Below are positions 34,501 to 46,935 of a stretch of DNA of 64,000 nt, one piece after another. The notes beneath the pieces are model-generated. The model worked only from the letters and a program-made list of their open reading frames with translations, did no database searches and was not told the origin of the DNA. The translations under genes and the position numbers were made by a program. The stretch is from Solen grandis (taxonomy: Eukaryota; Mollusca; Bivalvia; Adapedonta; Solenidae), in the NCBI GenBank assembly GCA_021229015.1, contig CM037781.1, positions 64,184,581-64,248,580 on the forward strand. Direction: 5' to 3'. The number at the start of each line of letters is the position of its first letter. The stretch's first letter is position 1.

Positions 34501-35446
34501 TTTTATTCATTCAACAAGTATAGGTATAAAATACAAAGTATATAGGTGTAATGATCATAATAAAGGTGACATCTTCCTTCTGAAAACATACACGTGCTGT
34601 AGGTGTGAACACATGCCATAGCAGGGTTAGATGTTAATTATGTACAACCTACAGTATTTTCGGCGTTCGTATTGTCTCATTTAACATACTTATTTTTTAC
34701 ACCCGGTCTCTTTCATTTATGATAAGTAGGGATGAACATGAATTAAATAAGGGCTAATAACGAAATAAACAGTGAATTTATTTATTTCTTTAATTATAAA
34801 TACACCGCCAATATTAGTGTATATTAGATGTAAAAAAAAATTGAAACTGCCATTCCGAAGCAATAATTGTAGGACTGGAACCAAAATATGTAATAGATTT
34901 TTTTTTAATGATAATAGACAATATACTCATTCAAACATACATACATAAAACAATACAACCGAATACACAAACATTTATATATTATTTCATTCAAATCCAG
35001 CAAAATAACAATAGGGCGAACAGACTCACATTTTAGGGCGAAAGGGTAGAGGGCGAAAGGGTATAGGGCGAAAGGGAAAAGGGGCGAAACGACCCATAAT
35101 CGGTTTTTTCGTCCATGCTGTATGAAATCAATCCAGATATTTTATATTACCATGTGGCTTCGTGATTCCTCTCTCTGCTTAAATGAAATAAATATTTTTC
35201 AATCAAGCAGGTGAAAAATACATCCTAAAAATACTGAAACTTGGTAATATTCTGTTTTGTCAAAGCCAGTAATGGAACCTACATTAAACAAAATTCAGAA
35301 TCAGAAGTAAGTAGAATCGTAGTGATAAACTTTATGACAATTTTCATAGTAGAGACTGTCAGTGCGCTTACTTCAGTCGGTAGAGCTACAAAAAAAAATT
35401 TTTTTTCCTTAAAAAAAAAAACAACTATACTATACTACTGTTTACA

Positions 35447-35546
35447 NNNNNNNNNNNNNNNNNNNNNNNNNNNNNNNNNNNNNNNNNNNNNNNNNNNNNN
35501 NNNNNNNNNNNNNNNNNNNNNNNNNNNNNNNNNNNNNNNNNNNNNN
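35447..35546. other. Assembly gap (100 N)
   Basis: Exactly 100 N residues at 35447-35546, the standard size for a scaffold join of unknown length. Contig 2 begins at 35547, inside a pearl/HINE-like element. The open frame running across it (35241-35621) is meaningless. Confidence 0.99.
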
Positions 35547-37117
35547 AAACTTCACAGGAATCATCCTTATGATGCCCTCTATCAAAGTTGTACAAATTAT
35601 TCAGATTGGTTGAAAAAGTAGGTCACAGGAGCTAAAAATAGATTTTAAAAATGCAAACTTAGAAAATCTTCTTCTGCAAAACTGCAAGGCCTAGAGCTTA
35701 GATATTTGGTATGTAGCATCATCTTATGGGCCATTACCAAGATTGTTCAAATCATAGCCCTACAGTGATAAATGCCCCCGCACCAGGGGTCACTTGTTTT
35801 ACATAGAGTTATATAGGAAAATCTTTAAAAATCTTCTTCTATGAATCCATTAGGCCTAGAGCTTAGATATTTGGTATGTAGCATCATCTAATGGTTCATT
35901 ACGAAGATTGTTCAAATCATAGCCCTACGGTGATAAATGCCCCCACACCAGGGGTCACTTGTTTTACCTAGAGTTATATAGGAAAATCTTTAAAAATCTT
36001 CTTCTATGAATCCATAAGGCCTAGAGCTTAGATATTTGGTATGTAGCATCATCTTATGGTTCATTACCAAGATTGTACAAATCATACCCTAGGTAATAAA
36101 TGCCCCCGCACCATGGGTCACTTGTTTTACATAGAGTTATATAGGAAAATCTTTAAAAATCTTCTTCTATGAATCCATTAGGTCTAGAGATTAGATATTT
36201 GGTATGTAGCATCATCTTATGGTTCATTACCAAGATTGTTCAAATCATAGCCCTATGGTGATAAATGCCCCCGCACCAGGGGTCACTTGTTTTACATAGA
36301 TTTATATAGGAAAAACTTTAAAAATCTTCTTCTATGAATCCATAAGGCCTAGAGATTAGATATTTGGTATGTAGCATCATCTAATGGTTCATTACCAAGA
36401 TTGTTCAAATCATAGCCCTACGGTGATAAATGACCCCGCATCAGGGGTCACTTGTTTTACATAGAGTTATATAGGAAAATCTTTAAAAATTTTCTTCTAT
36501 GAATCCATAAGGCCTAGAGATTAGATATTTGGTATGTAGCATCATCTAATGGTTCATTACCAAGATTGTTCAAATCATGACCCTATGGTGATAAATGCCC
36601 CCGCACCAGGGGTCACTTGTTTTACATAGAGTTATATAGGAAAATCTTTAAAAATCTTCTTCTATGAATCCATAAGGCCTAGAGATTAGATATTTGGTAT
36701 GTAGCATCATCTTATGGTTCATTACCAAGATTGTTCAAATCATAGCCAAACGGTGATAAATGCCCCCGCACCAGGGGTCACTTGTTTTACATAGAGTAAT
36801 ATAGGAGAATCTTTAAAATAATCTTCTTCTATGAATCCATAAGGCCTAGAGCTTAGATTTTTGGTATGTAGTATCATCTAATGGTTCATTATCAAGATTT
36901 TCAAAATGGTGGCCCTTTGGAGATAAATGACCCCGCACTAAGTCTTCTCCTCTGAAACCATAAGGCCCAGTGCTTATATATTTGGTGTATAATATTGTCA
37001 GGGCTAAAATGTTTAAGATTGAGTTATATCAGAATTCTTGTCTGTTTAAAAACCTTGTAATCAGTTGTAGCAATGGTACTCAGGTGAGCGTTTCAGGGCC
37101 ATCATGGCCCTCTTGTT
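35547..37117 (-). mobile_element. Pearl/HINE-like element J (counterpart of E, cut by the gap)
   Basis: It reads as reverse complement: core units with CTATGAATCCATAAGGCCTA and TTATATAGGAAAATCTTT, ending GGGCCATCATGGCCCTCTTG. Its flank (TTATAATTCTGTTGAATTAG) matches the flank of E, so it is the same insertion. The terminal hairpin is lost in the gap. Confidence 0.87.
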
Positions 37118-37328
37118 ATAATTCTGTTGAATTAGGGTATTGCATTAAATTCAAACAAAATCATTTATTTCAGAAACTTATTTGTATTTGGTAAAATATG
37201 GTAAAATATTTAAGGTGTACATATCTGATTGATTGTTGGAACATTAACCAAATGTGTATGTACGTTTGAAATAAATAATTTAGTTTGAATTAAATGTATA
37301 TATTATAAAACCAAATTTCTATAAAATA

Positions 37329-37545
37329 ATGAAAAATCTAGGTGGACGTTTAAAAATGAGGGTAGTTCCAGGACTGGTTGGCACAGTGTCAGGATAATAT
37401 GACTGGGTGTGGCATCATGCCACATGTCTACAACGTGATTCTGCAGTGTGGCAGCACTATATCTGTCTCAAGTAGACATATCGTCTCCAAATGACTGAAA
37501 TACTGTCGGTGGGATGTTAAAGCCAATAAACAAACGTAATTGTAA
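37329..37545 (+). repeat. SINE body and tail, right arm
   Basis: AAATCTAGGTGGACGTTTAA (end of the interrupting element), then GGGTAGTTCCAGGACTGGTT, GGCAGCACTATATCTGTCTC and CTGTCGGTGGGATGTTAAAG. Counterpart of 10984-11190. Confidence 0.75.
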
Positions 37546-37583
37546 ATGACTTGTTAGTTATAATTATTGTTGATTGTCTACAG

Positions 37584-37690
37584 GCTGCCAAGATGATGAA
37601 GTACTGTGGGAGGAAGACACTGTGTGAGGTCCTGTTCGTTGTCTTTATCCTGGTCTGGATTGCTTCTCGCTTGGTCTACTTCCCTTTCTA
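37584..37690 (+). CDS. CERS: Ceramide synthase, exon 8, right copy (full length)
   Basis: 107 bases; acceptor TCTACAG|GCTGCC, donor CTA|gtgagt. It enters in phase 0 and leaves with two bases of a Tyr codon. It encodes AAKMMKYCGRKTLCEVLFVV, then FILVWIASRLVYFPF. AKMxxY at the start and SRLxxxPF at the end are conserved in ceramide synthases, so this copy shows the ancestral exon. The left copy at 10877-10935 lacks 16 codons of it. No exons 1-7 are present on this contig, which begins in the preceding intron. Confidence 0.93.
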
Positions 37691-37917
37691 GTGAGTTTCT
37701 CCAACATTGATATACTAACATATATTTGTTATTGTGTAGTCTTTGTTTTACAAAATTTTTGAAATGCATTCACTCAAGTTTTACAAGTTTTTATTTTTTG
37801 TATTAAGAATTGAAGGAAAATGCAAGGATGTTGGTTGGAATCTCATGCCCTTTGGTGTATAGTCTGTTTCTGTATCACACAGAAATAATCATTTGCGTAT
37901 GTTAATGTTATCGAGAT

Positions 37918-38159
37918 TTAACCCTTTCCCTCATATAGACTCATTTTGACGCACTCAATAGGTATCACATATAGCCTGATCTGCAGAAAACCACAGTTAA
38001 ACCTTACCAAATTTAATTACAAAATCCTCATTTCCAGACCACTGAGGAGCAGCGAACAGCATAAAACCTGATCAGCCTGCGAGTTACTCGCAGGCTGATC
38101 TGGTTTTATGCTGTTCGCATAGGTCTTTTCATGGTTTCCTCTATGAGGGAAAGGGTTAA
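37918..38159 (-). mobile_element. TTAA-flanked hairpin MITE, copy 6 (counterpart of copy 1)
   Basis: TTAACCCTTTCCCTCATATAG to ATGAGGGAAAGGGTTAA with the shared flank AGATT/AAATC. Same insertion as copy 1. Confidence 0.86.
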
Positions 38160-38741
38160 ATACAGGGCATGAAAATTGCTTGGTTACACTGCTACGGTAG
38201 AACTGCAGAATCAGCCAAAATCATTAACATTTATCAGAAAAAAAAAAAGTATTTGATTGGTTATCATTTTCATACCCTGAATAATCCGAGTATTAATAAA
38301 TTGACAGCCAAATTAAAAGCCATATCTTAAGCAGATTTTATATAAACCTATTCAAAATATATAAAGCACTCAAACAATTTAGTGTTATTCTCTGCATATT
38401 GAAGTTAGGGTTCAGGTGCTGTCTTTGGTGGTGTTAAAGGGCTAATCAACTGTTTATCTCATGAATATTCATGCACAAATTCATCAATTGATAAATATTT
38501 ATTTACTGAACTTTAAATGGTATATGAAGCAATGGATTTCTTTTTGCTATACAAACAGTGTAGAATCTGAGCTTCTATGTTTTATGATAATAAGCAAACA
38601 GAATAGACCATGATCAGACTGCTGTTGGAAGGGTCTGATCTCCTCTTATTGTCAAGGCATCAGAATACATTTATATAAAGTAAAGCCTTAACCTGAAGGT
38701 CCCTAGTTCAAGACACAGCATGATTGTTGAATTGTGGAGAT

Positions 38742-39576
38742 TTTTAGCTCACCTGAGCACAACGTGCTCAAGGTGAACTTTTGTGATCACCCTTTGTTCG
38801 TCGTGCGACGTCAACAATTTGGCTTGTTAACACTCTAGAGGCCATAATTTTAGGCCAATCTTCATGAAACTTGGTCAGAATGTTTGTCCCCATAAAATCT
38901 TGGAGAAGGTCAAAATTGGGTCATGTGGAGTCAAAAAGTAGGTCATGAGGTCAAAACTTTGAAAAACCTTGTTAACACTCCAGAGGTCACATTTTTGGCC
39001 CAATCTTCATGAAACTTGGTTAGAATGTTTGTTTCCATAAAGTCTTAGACAAGTTTGAATTTGGGTCATGTGGGGTCAAAAAGTAGGTCATGGGGTCAAA
39101 TCTTAGAAAAACCTTGTTTAACACTCTTGAGGCCACATTTTTGGCCCAATCTTCATGAAACTTGGTCAGAATGCTTGTTTTCATAAAATCTTGGACAAGT
39201 TCGAATTTGGGTCATGTGAGGTCAAAAAGTAGGTCATGGGGTCAAATCTTAGAAAAACCTTGTTAACACCCTCGAGGCCACTTTTTTGGCCCAATCTTCA
39301 TGAAACTTGGTCAGAATGTTTGTTTCCATAAAGTCTTAGACAAGTTTGAATTTGGGGTCAAAAAGTAGGTCATGGGGTCAAATCTTAGAAAAACATTGTT
39401 AACACTCTAGAGGCCACATTTTTGGCCATATCTTCTTGAAACTTGTAAAAATAAATCTTGGACAAGCTCAAAAGTGGGTAATGTGGGGTCAAAAAGTAGG
39501 TCAATATGAAAAATCCAACATATGCTGCTCATTTATAATCAGGTGAGCGATTCATGGCCATCATGGCCCTCTTGTT
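38742..39576 (-). mobile_element. Pearl/HINE-like element K (counterpart of D, expanded)
   Basis: Begins TTTTAGCTCACCTGAGCAC and ends CATCATGGCCCTCTTGTT. Five core units of about 146 bases (CAATCTTCATGAAACTTGGT, GTCAAAAAGTAGGTCA) against one in D. Confidence 0.87.
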
Positions 39577-39607
39577 AATGCATGGCATTTGACCAATCAT
39601 TGATAAG

Positions 39608-40229
39608 TACAGTAGAACCTCGCCAAATTGAACATCATTAAACCAAATTCCTCGCAATTTCGAAATTTATTTTCGGTCCCGATTTCTTCCCTTCTTATTT
39701 TAACTAAAAGTACAATGTTTATTCCGAATTTGGATATTTCGATTTTTTAGATATTTCGAAGTAAAATCCCGGTCCAGATGTCACAATGCATGTACATTTT
39801 TTAATTTTTATTTCAAAGTCAATTTTCATAAATTTTCGTGAACCAGTTATTGTCCTTATCATCAATTGTATTCTGTCAGTAACCTAGTTTATTTTGCGTC
39901 ACCACCTGGTGTGATGGCTCAGGCATGTTTTTCACACCTCTTTTCGAGATTGGGTTGGGCAATGTCCGTCCGATCGGAAATTTTGATTATTGCTAATCAA
40001 TGTCTGATAGGTTACATAATATGCATGTGACAGCAGATAAACCCAGGTGTCAGATCTTGAATACACTCCATATCATCGTGTTCGTCACGGGCATGCGACA
40101 CTACCTGAAGCAGTAGATCAACGGTAAAAATATGTATCACTAGGTTGACATTTTTAATGATTATGTTAATCAGAAACACCTCAGTAGATTATGAAATATT
40201 TTTATTATTTTTTATAACTTAAAATTTTA

Positions 40230-40268
<39 letters not shown>

Positions 40269-40449
40269 AACACCAAAAGGGGTTTTCACGGCATAACACA
40301 TAAAATTTCCACGAACTGCACCGGTGATGAAAACGCAGACATGCACGCACAGAAGCTGAAATTTCCATTGGATTTTTAATCCGAATAATCGTTATTTCAA
40401 AGTTTTTAGCTTGGTCCCAAGGACTTCAGTTTAACAAGGTTCTACTGTA
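39608..40449. mobile_element. Pogo/Tigger-like element, right arm
   Basis: TACAGTAGAACCTCGCCAAA to AGGTTCTACTGTA; counterpart of 8725-9582. The internal AT microsatellite is shorter. Confidence 0.78.
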
Positions 40450-40712
40450 TTTGAGTTTTCGTTTCATATCCGAGACTCACATTATCTGAACAGTTAATCG
40501 TGATGTATGGATGAGATGACCAGGATATACCGTTAGTGTGTTAGTACATTTGTATGCATGCGTATTCTCCATTTACTTGTATTCATCTGAGATATAAACA
40601 TGTATGTGTATCAGGGTACATATGTATTAGTTCTTATGTATAGTAATATTTCTTATGATACTTATATTGGAGCACTAGATTTACCTTAGGCATAGTATCT
40701 GGTTCGAATTCA

Positions 40713-41296
40713 TTTTTAGCTCACCTGAGCACTTGTGCACAGGGTGAGCTTTTGTGACCACTTTTTGTCCGTCCTCGTCGTCAACAATTGCTTGTGAACA
40801 CTCTAGAGGCCACAGGTTTAGGCCAATCTTCATTACATATGGTCAGGATGTTTGTCTACATGATATCTTGGATGAAATGTGGTCACTTGGGGACAAAAAC
40901 TAGGTCACCAGGTCAAATCTTAGAAAAACCTTGTGAACACTCTAGAGGCCACAGTTTCAGCCTAACCTAAATGTAACTTGGTCAGAATGTTTGTTTACAT
41001 CAAATCTCAGATGAATTCAACACTGGGCCACATTGGGTCAAAAAGTAGGTCACCAGGGTAAATTTTAGAAAAATCTTGTGAACAGTCTAGGAGCCTACAT
41101 TTTTGAACCAGTCTTCATTAAACTTGGTTAGAATAATGACTGCATTAATTCCCAGTTGAGTGCAAATTCAGGTAGGATCAAAATCTTAGTCAAATGTTAG
41201 AAAAACACTTCAGATGCCACATTTTTTGTCATGCCTAACACAGCATTTTACTCAGGTGAGCGATACAGGGCCATCTTGCATCTTGGCCCTCTTGTT
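40713..41296 (-). mobile_element. Pearl/HINE-like element L (counterpart of C)
   Basis: TTTTAGCTCACCTGAGCAC start, three to four core units, GCATCTTGGCCCTCTTGTT end. Slightly longer than C. Confidence 0.84.
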
Positions 41297-41334
41297 TTGT
41301 TTGAAATTATAACAGTATAAATATGTTGTTTCTG

Positions 41335-41337
<3 letters not shown>

Positions 41338-41369
<32 letters not shown>
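41338..41369. repeat. (CT)n microsatellite
   Basis: Near-perfect CT repeat; counterpart of the GA tract at about 7801-7829. Confidence 0.88.
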
Positions 41370-41373
<4 letters not shown>

Positions 41374-43872
41374 CTCTTGTAGTTGTATGTTTTATTTCTA
41401 ATGTTCAATTTTCTGTATTTTGTAAATATCTATATTGAGATTAGGAAATAAAGATATACATACATAGTTATTATTACATACATACTATTAAACTGTAACA
41501 CTAGTGCTCTTTCTCTCTCTCACTCTCTCTGTCTCTCTTTCTCAATGAAAACTGATTATTGGACAATATTAAACTTTAAATACTTAATATTCCTATCTTT
41601 ACATATGGAGATTGTTAGCTATAATTATATATTGTTTTTCAGTAGGAGAGGAAAGCTGGTATGTTAGGAATATATGCACTGTATATATTATTTTTATTTA
41701 AACCAATACCTAAGCTAAATATTATGCCTTGCAGCAATGGTGAAGTGGAAGGATTTTTGCTTTTAATGAATACTTTGTAATGAATTGAGGGGAAAGTTAT
41801 TCTGGGTATTTCAATTTTTGCCATTAATATATATTCTTGCTTTTATCCATTGTTTAGGGTTTATTTTATTTTTATGACTATATCAGCTGTTTGCAAACAG
41901 AATCAAATAGATTCATGTCCATTTCTTGTGTGAAACAGGTGAATTGTAGATCACATGATATCCTAGAGTTTCTATTGGGTAATCTGATTACCTCATTTGA
42001 ATATTTCTGTAAACATTTGAAAGGTCCATTAGACATTGTTGATAGTTATCCATATTATGAAGAATTTCTACCAATAAGTCTTCTAATTAAGGAATAAAAC
42101 AGGAAACTGCAAAGAAAAATAGAACATTCATTTTCTTCTACTTCTGGATTTTTTTATTATAATAATTATTTGAAAATCCATCTTAAAGTATGTTAAGGTT
42201 TTGGGACTCAAATGCATGACGTTAAGAAACTTAAATGCAATATTATACATGTACACTGAAATATGTAAGACAATCCATGGGAAAGTTTTAAGGAGTTTTA
42301 TCAGCATAAATTATGATACAACTATGTCCAGTTTGGCCCCCCAAAAACAGGAAGACTAGAAATTTACAAATACTTTTTTTTTTTAAATGAAATCTGTAAA
42401 TTATTTACTAAACTTGGCTAAATAATTTCGCATATTATACAAAAACAAGACTGAGAAGGAGAATCACATTTGATATATCCTTCATTTGTTTTCAAATTTA
42501 TTTTTTACTTACTTTTAGTTAGAAATGTGTTTGTTTAACGATGTTTATAAATTTACAGATTTTTTAGATGTGTACTGTATGTAATTTATTGTAGGTACAT
42601 TCACGGGATGAATTTACAACATTTTATTGTTGAATTAATATGTAAAAAATATTAACTTTTACCATGGCGTTTAAAAATAAATAACCAGTAAATGAAGCAC
42701 TGAGTACCTTAAATTGTATTTTGGTACATGAACCTTAATACTTAAATAGCTAAACATAACAAAAATAAACACTTTCCCTTTCTAAATCTGATATGAGTAA
42801 TACAGAAATAATGCTTAAATAGAAAAAGAAAGAGAGGAAAAAAGTTGACTTGACTGGGATTCGAACACCCAGTCCTGTTTCAGAGCAGTTTGCAGCAATA
42901 TTAGCTTATTTATGGATACTCTTCGATTGGTGGTAATTAGAGTTCCAGAACCTTGTAAAAGATCATTATTTTCTCTGACATTCCAATGATAAAAGTTATA
43001 TAAAAAAAATGTATGAACTTCTGCCCATCTGACTATAATAGATATTTGTTCATTTGGGTAATCAGCGGTTTATTTTCAGGGTTATATATACCAGAAAATA
43101 TATTTATTAAATTATATCAAAATTAAGACAGATTTTTGTAATTCATCAATTTCCAGAGTCGAGATTAATTAGACTCATAACTCAAAATTCAATTATTTCA
43201 ATCAGTCAATCTCTCCTTTGACAATAAATAAACTTTAATATGTAATAGTTATTGTCTTTAAGCATAAAAAAACATCATTTTGAATAAAAAGTCATTTTCA
43301 AATCCAAGAGTAAAATATAGACTTAACATTTTGACAAATCAAGGCACTGAATTTCACAAAATACCTCAAATTGAGAAATCCCTCACCTCTGTTTCCCCAC
43401 AAATATGAACTCAGGGAAATATTAGAAATATTAACCATTATTGTAAGAGTATGTTATTGCTTGTCAAATTTAATATTTAATTTGACCTTAATTTTCTATT
43501 GACTGAACTTGGTTGTTCAACAATGATAAAGGTTGGGACCTACTTGTTTGTATGCATAATTAATCCCCAATAATAGGCCATCATTCGCCAAAGAAATAGA
43601 GGTCAAGTTAATTGTCAGATTTGATAAGCAATAATAATTAATAGCGTGTTTGCAAATTTCAATTTCCTTGGTCTTTGAATATGGGAGTAACAGATCTTTA
43701 AGTGAAAATGCTGGCCTGGTTGCAGAATTGCTTTCTTAGAGCAAAATAATAGACATAACAGCATTTTTGTAATTTTTTAATTTCGAGTTGACATTGCCTT
43801 TATGTGCAGCATGTAATAGATTACCCAGTATACCCATTGTTATATTTATGAGGGTGATTATCATTGGTTGCT

Positions 43873-44585
43873 TTTTAGCTCACCTGAGCATAGCTCAGGG
43901 TGAGCTTTTGGGAGACTTGATTGTCCGTCGGCCGTCGTCCGTCGTCCGTCAACAATTTGATGTTTACACACTAGATGCCACAATTTTGATCCAATCTTCC
44001 TCAAACTTGGTCAGAATGTTTGTCTTGATGATATCTTGAACCCTTTCGAAAATGGGTCAGGTTGGATCAAAAAGTTGGTCAGTAGGTCAAATCTTAGAAA
44101 AATCTTGTCGTCCGTCAACAATTTTGATGTTTACACACTAGAGGCCACAATTTTGATCCAATCTTCCTCAAACTTGGTCAGAATGTTTGTCTTGATGATA
44201 TCTTGAACCCTTTCGAAAATGGGTCAGTCTGTTTACACACTAGAGGCCACAATTTTGATCCAATCTTCCTCAAACTTGGTCAGAATGTTTGTCATGATGA
44301 TATCTCGAACCAGTTTGAAAATGGGTGGGGCTGGATAGAAATGTAGGTCAGTAGGTCAAATCTTAGAAAAATCTTGTTTATACTCTGAGGGCAACATTTT
44401 TGGTCCAATCATCCTCAAACTTTGGCAGAATGTTTGTCATGATGATATCTTTTGTGGATGGGGTCAGAAAATTCCTGAACATTGTTTCACCTCATCATCT
44501 TAATTCTAAAGCAATCTGTTTTGTACAGGCAATGAATGATACTTTTCTCAGGTGAGCGATCTAGGGCCATCTTGGCCCTCTTGTT
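43873..44585 (-). mobile_element. Pearl/HINE-like element M (counterpart of B, contracted)
   Basis: TTTTAGCTCACCTGAGCAT start, CGTCGTCCGTCGTCCGTC microsatellite, about four core units, GCCATCTTGGCCCTCTTGTT end. B has about six units. Confidence 0.86.
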
Positions 44586-44634
44586 AATGGATAGGGGCTA
44601 AATTTATTCCTGGGAGTTTACAATAAACATGTTT

Positions 44635-45230
44635 CCCCCTTTTAATTTGTTAAGGCTGTGGGGGTTATGGTAATTGTCTCCGTCCGTCTATCCATCCGTC
44701 CGTCCGTCCTTCCATCCCACATTTGTGTCCGGAGCATAACTCTAAAAGTATTTGAGGTATCAACTTGATACTTCATAGGTGGATAGATCTCATTGAGGAG
44801 GAGTGCAGTGCACAAGAATGATAACACTACCTTTCATAATTTTTCCATCCGTCCGTCCGTCCTTCCATCCCACATTTTTGTCCGGAGCATAACTCGAAAT
44901 GTATTTGAGGTATCAACTTGATACTTCATAGGTGGATAGATCTCATTGAGGAGGAGTGTAGTGCACAAGAATGATAACTGATAACTCTACCTTTCATAAT
45001 TTTTTTGTTATTGCCCTTTGTTATTTTTCAGACTTAATTTTTGACCGGAGCATAAGTCAAAAAGTATTTGAGATGTCAACTTGAAACATCTTAGGTTGAT
45101 AGATCTCTTTGAGGAAGAGTGCAGTGCACAAGAATGATAACCCAATCTTTCATAATTTTTTAGTTATTGCCCTTTGTTAATTCTCAGGTTTAAATTTTGT
45201 CACAGTGACCTTGACATTTTACCTGTAGAC
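44635..45230 (-). repeat. Second tandem-core element, right arm
   Basis: Counterpart of 3470-4195. It contains two CCGTCCGTCCTTCCATCCCA blocks (about 44697 and 44850), where the left arm has one, so a unit with its microsatellite has been duplicated or retained here. Confidence 0.68.
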
Positions 45231-45428
45231 CTCAAAATAGGGGAATTAGTAGGTCTTCACATGGGTTGCATATCTATAATCACTTCAAACATCAGTCTTC
45301 ATTACCAAAAATTTTCTGTTAAAAATGAAATATTCTACTCTCCAACACCTCTTCTTAAGTGCAAGCATTCAGCAGGGGATGGCCATGTCAGCATGGCTCT
45401 TATTATACTTAATGTAAACCTCTTTTTT

Positions 45429-46926
45429 TTCTTTGTGCTCAGGGTGAGCTTTTGTGACCCCTTTTTGTCCGTCATCCATTGTCCATCGTCAACAATTGCT
45501 TATGAACACTAGAGGTCATAGTTTTGGCCCAATCTTCATGAAACTTGGTCAGGATGTTTGTCTACATGATACTCAGATGAGTTCGAAATTGGGTCATGAG
45601 GGGTCAAAAACTAGGTCACCAGGTCAAATCTTAGTAAAAACTTTGTGTGAACACTAGAGGTCATAGTTTTGGCCCAATCTTCATGAAAGTTTGTCAGGGT
45701 GTTTGTCTACATGATATCTTGGATGAGTTTGAAATTGGGTCATGTTGGGTCAAAAACTAGGTCACTAGGTCAAATCTTAGAAAACCCTTGTGAACACTCT
45801 AGAGGCCACAGTTTTGGCCCAATCTTCATGAATTGTCAGGGTGTTTGTCTACATGATATTCTTGGATGAGTTTGAAATTGGGTCATGTTGGGTCAAAAAC
45901 TAGGTCACTAGGTCAAATCTTAGAAAACCCTTGTGAACACTCTAGAGGCCACATTTTGCCCAATCTTCATAATTTGTCAGGGTGTTTGTTAACATGATAT
46001 CTTTGATGATTTTGAAAATGGGTCACATTCGGCAGGGGATGGCCATGTCTTGTTATACTTAATGTAAACCTTTGGTGACCACTTTTTGTCCGTCTTGCGT
46101 CATTCGTCGTCAACAATTGCTAATGAACACTCTAGAGGCCATAGTTTCGGCCCAATCTTCATTAAACTTGGTCAGGATGTTTGTCTACATGATATCTTGG
46201 ATGAGTTTGAAAATGGGTCATGTTGGGTCAAAAACTAGGTCACCAGGTCAAATCTTAGAAAATCCTTGTGAACACTCTTGAGGCCACATTTTTAGCCCAA
46301 TCTTCATTAGATTTGGTCAGGGTGTTTGTCTACATGATATCTTGAATGACTTTGAAATTGGGTCATGTTGGGTCAAAAACTAGGTCACCAAGTCAAATCT
46401 TAGAAAAACCTTGTGAACACTCTGGAGGCCACAGTTTCAGTCCAATCTTCATTAGAATTGTCCAGGATTTTTGTCTACATGATTTCTTGGATGAGTTTGA
46501 AAATGGGTCATGTTGGGTCAAAAACTAGGTCACCAAGTCAAATCTTAGAAAAACCTGGTGAACACTCTAGAGGCCTCATTTACAGCCTAACCTTAATGTG
46601 ACTTGATCATAATGTTTGTTTACATCAGATCTCGGGTGAATTCAAAACTGAGCCACATGGGGTCAAAAAGTAAGTCACCAGCGCACATTTGAGAAAAATC
46701 TTGTGAAACTCTAGTGGCCTACATTTTTGAACCAGTCTTCATTAAACGTAATAAGAATGGTGACTGCACGAATTCCCAGTTGAGTGCAAATTCAGGTAGG
46801 ATCCAAATCTTGGTCACTTTGTCACATGTTAGAAAAACACTTTAGATGCCACATTTTTTGTCATTTTGGGCTAACACAGCAATCTTACTCAGGTGAGCGA
46901 CACAGGGCCATCTTGGCCCTCTTGTT
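45429..46926 (-). mobile_element. Pearl/HINE-like element N (counterpart of A, with internal duplication)
   Basis: Reads as reverse complement; ends GCCATCTTGGCCCTCTTG. A second copy of outside flank plus tail begins near 46028 (GGCAGGGGATGGCCATGTC, CTTAATGTAAACC, TTTGGTGACCACTTTTTGTC), duplicating 45373-45480. It is about 420 bases longer than A. Confidence 0.8.
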
Positions 46927-46935
46927 TTGGGTTTG

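Larger units (their letters stand above)
32811..35101. mobile_element. TIR element with GGGCGAA-repeat ends, containing a LINE fragment
   Basis: The left terminus is GTATCGGGTTCATTCGCCCC and the right terminus, inverted, is GATTATGGGTCGTTTCGCCCC-like. The same ten bases, GGTTTTTTCG, flank both ends (32801-32810 and 35102-35111), an apparent target duplication. Multiple TTCGCCC copies lie inside the left end (to about 32918) and multiple GGGCGAA copies inside the right end (from about 35015). No transposase is recognisable; the interior holds LINE ORF2 3' sequence. The class of the element is unknown. Confidence 0.65.

Noticed and set aside
35241..35621. 126-codon open frame spanning the N gap
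   Set aside because: A third of it is N residues and the flanks are repeat sequence; it is an artefact.
41891..42097. 68-codon open frame identical in both arms (also 7075-7281 minus)
   Set aside because: Identity only reflects the duplication; it has no splice signals, family motif or neighbours to support a gene.
43788..44039. 83-codon open frame present in both arms (also 5133-5384)
   Set aside because: It runs from unique sequence into the pearl/HINE-like hairpin and ACGG microsatellite, so it is not a protein gene.
45454..46601. Repeated short peptides such as GHVGSKTRSPGQILEKPCEHS
   Set aside because: These are translations of the tandem core units and vary with them; no evidence of coding use.
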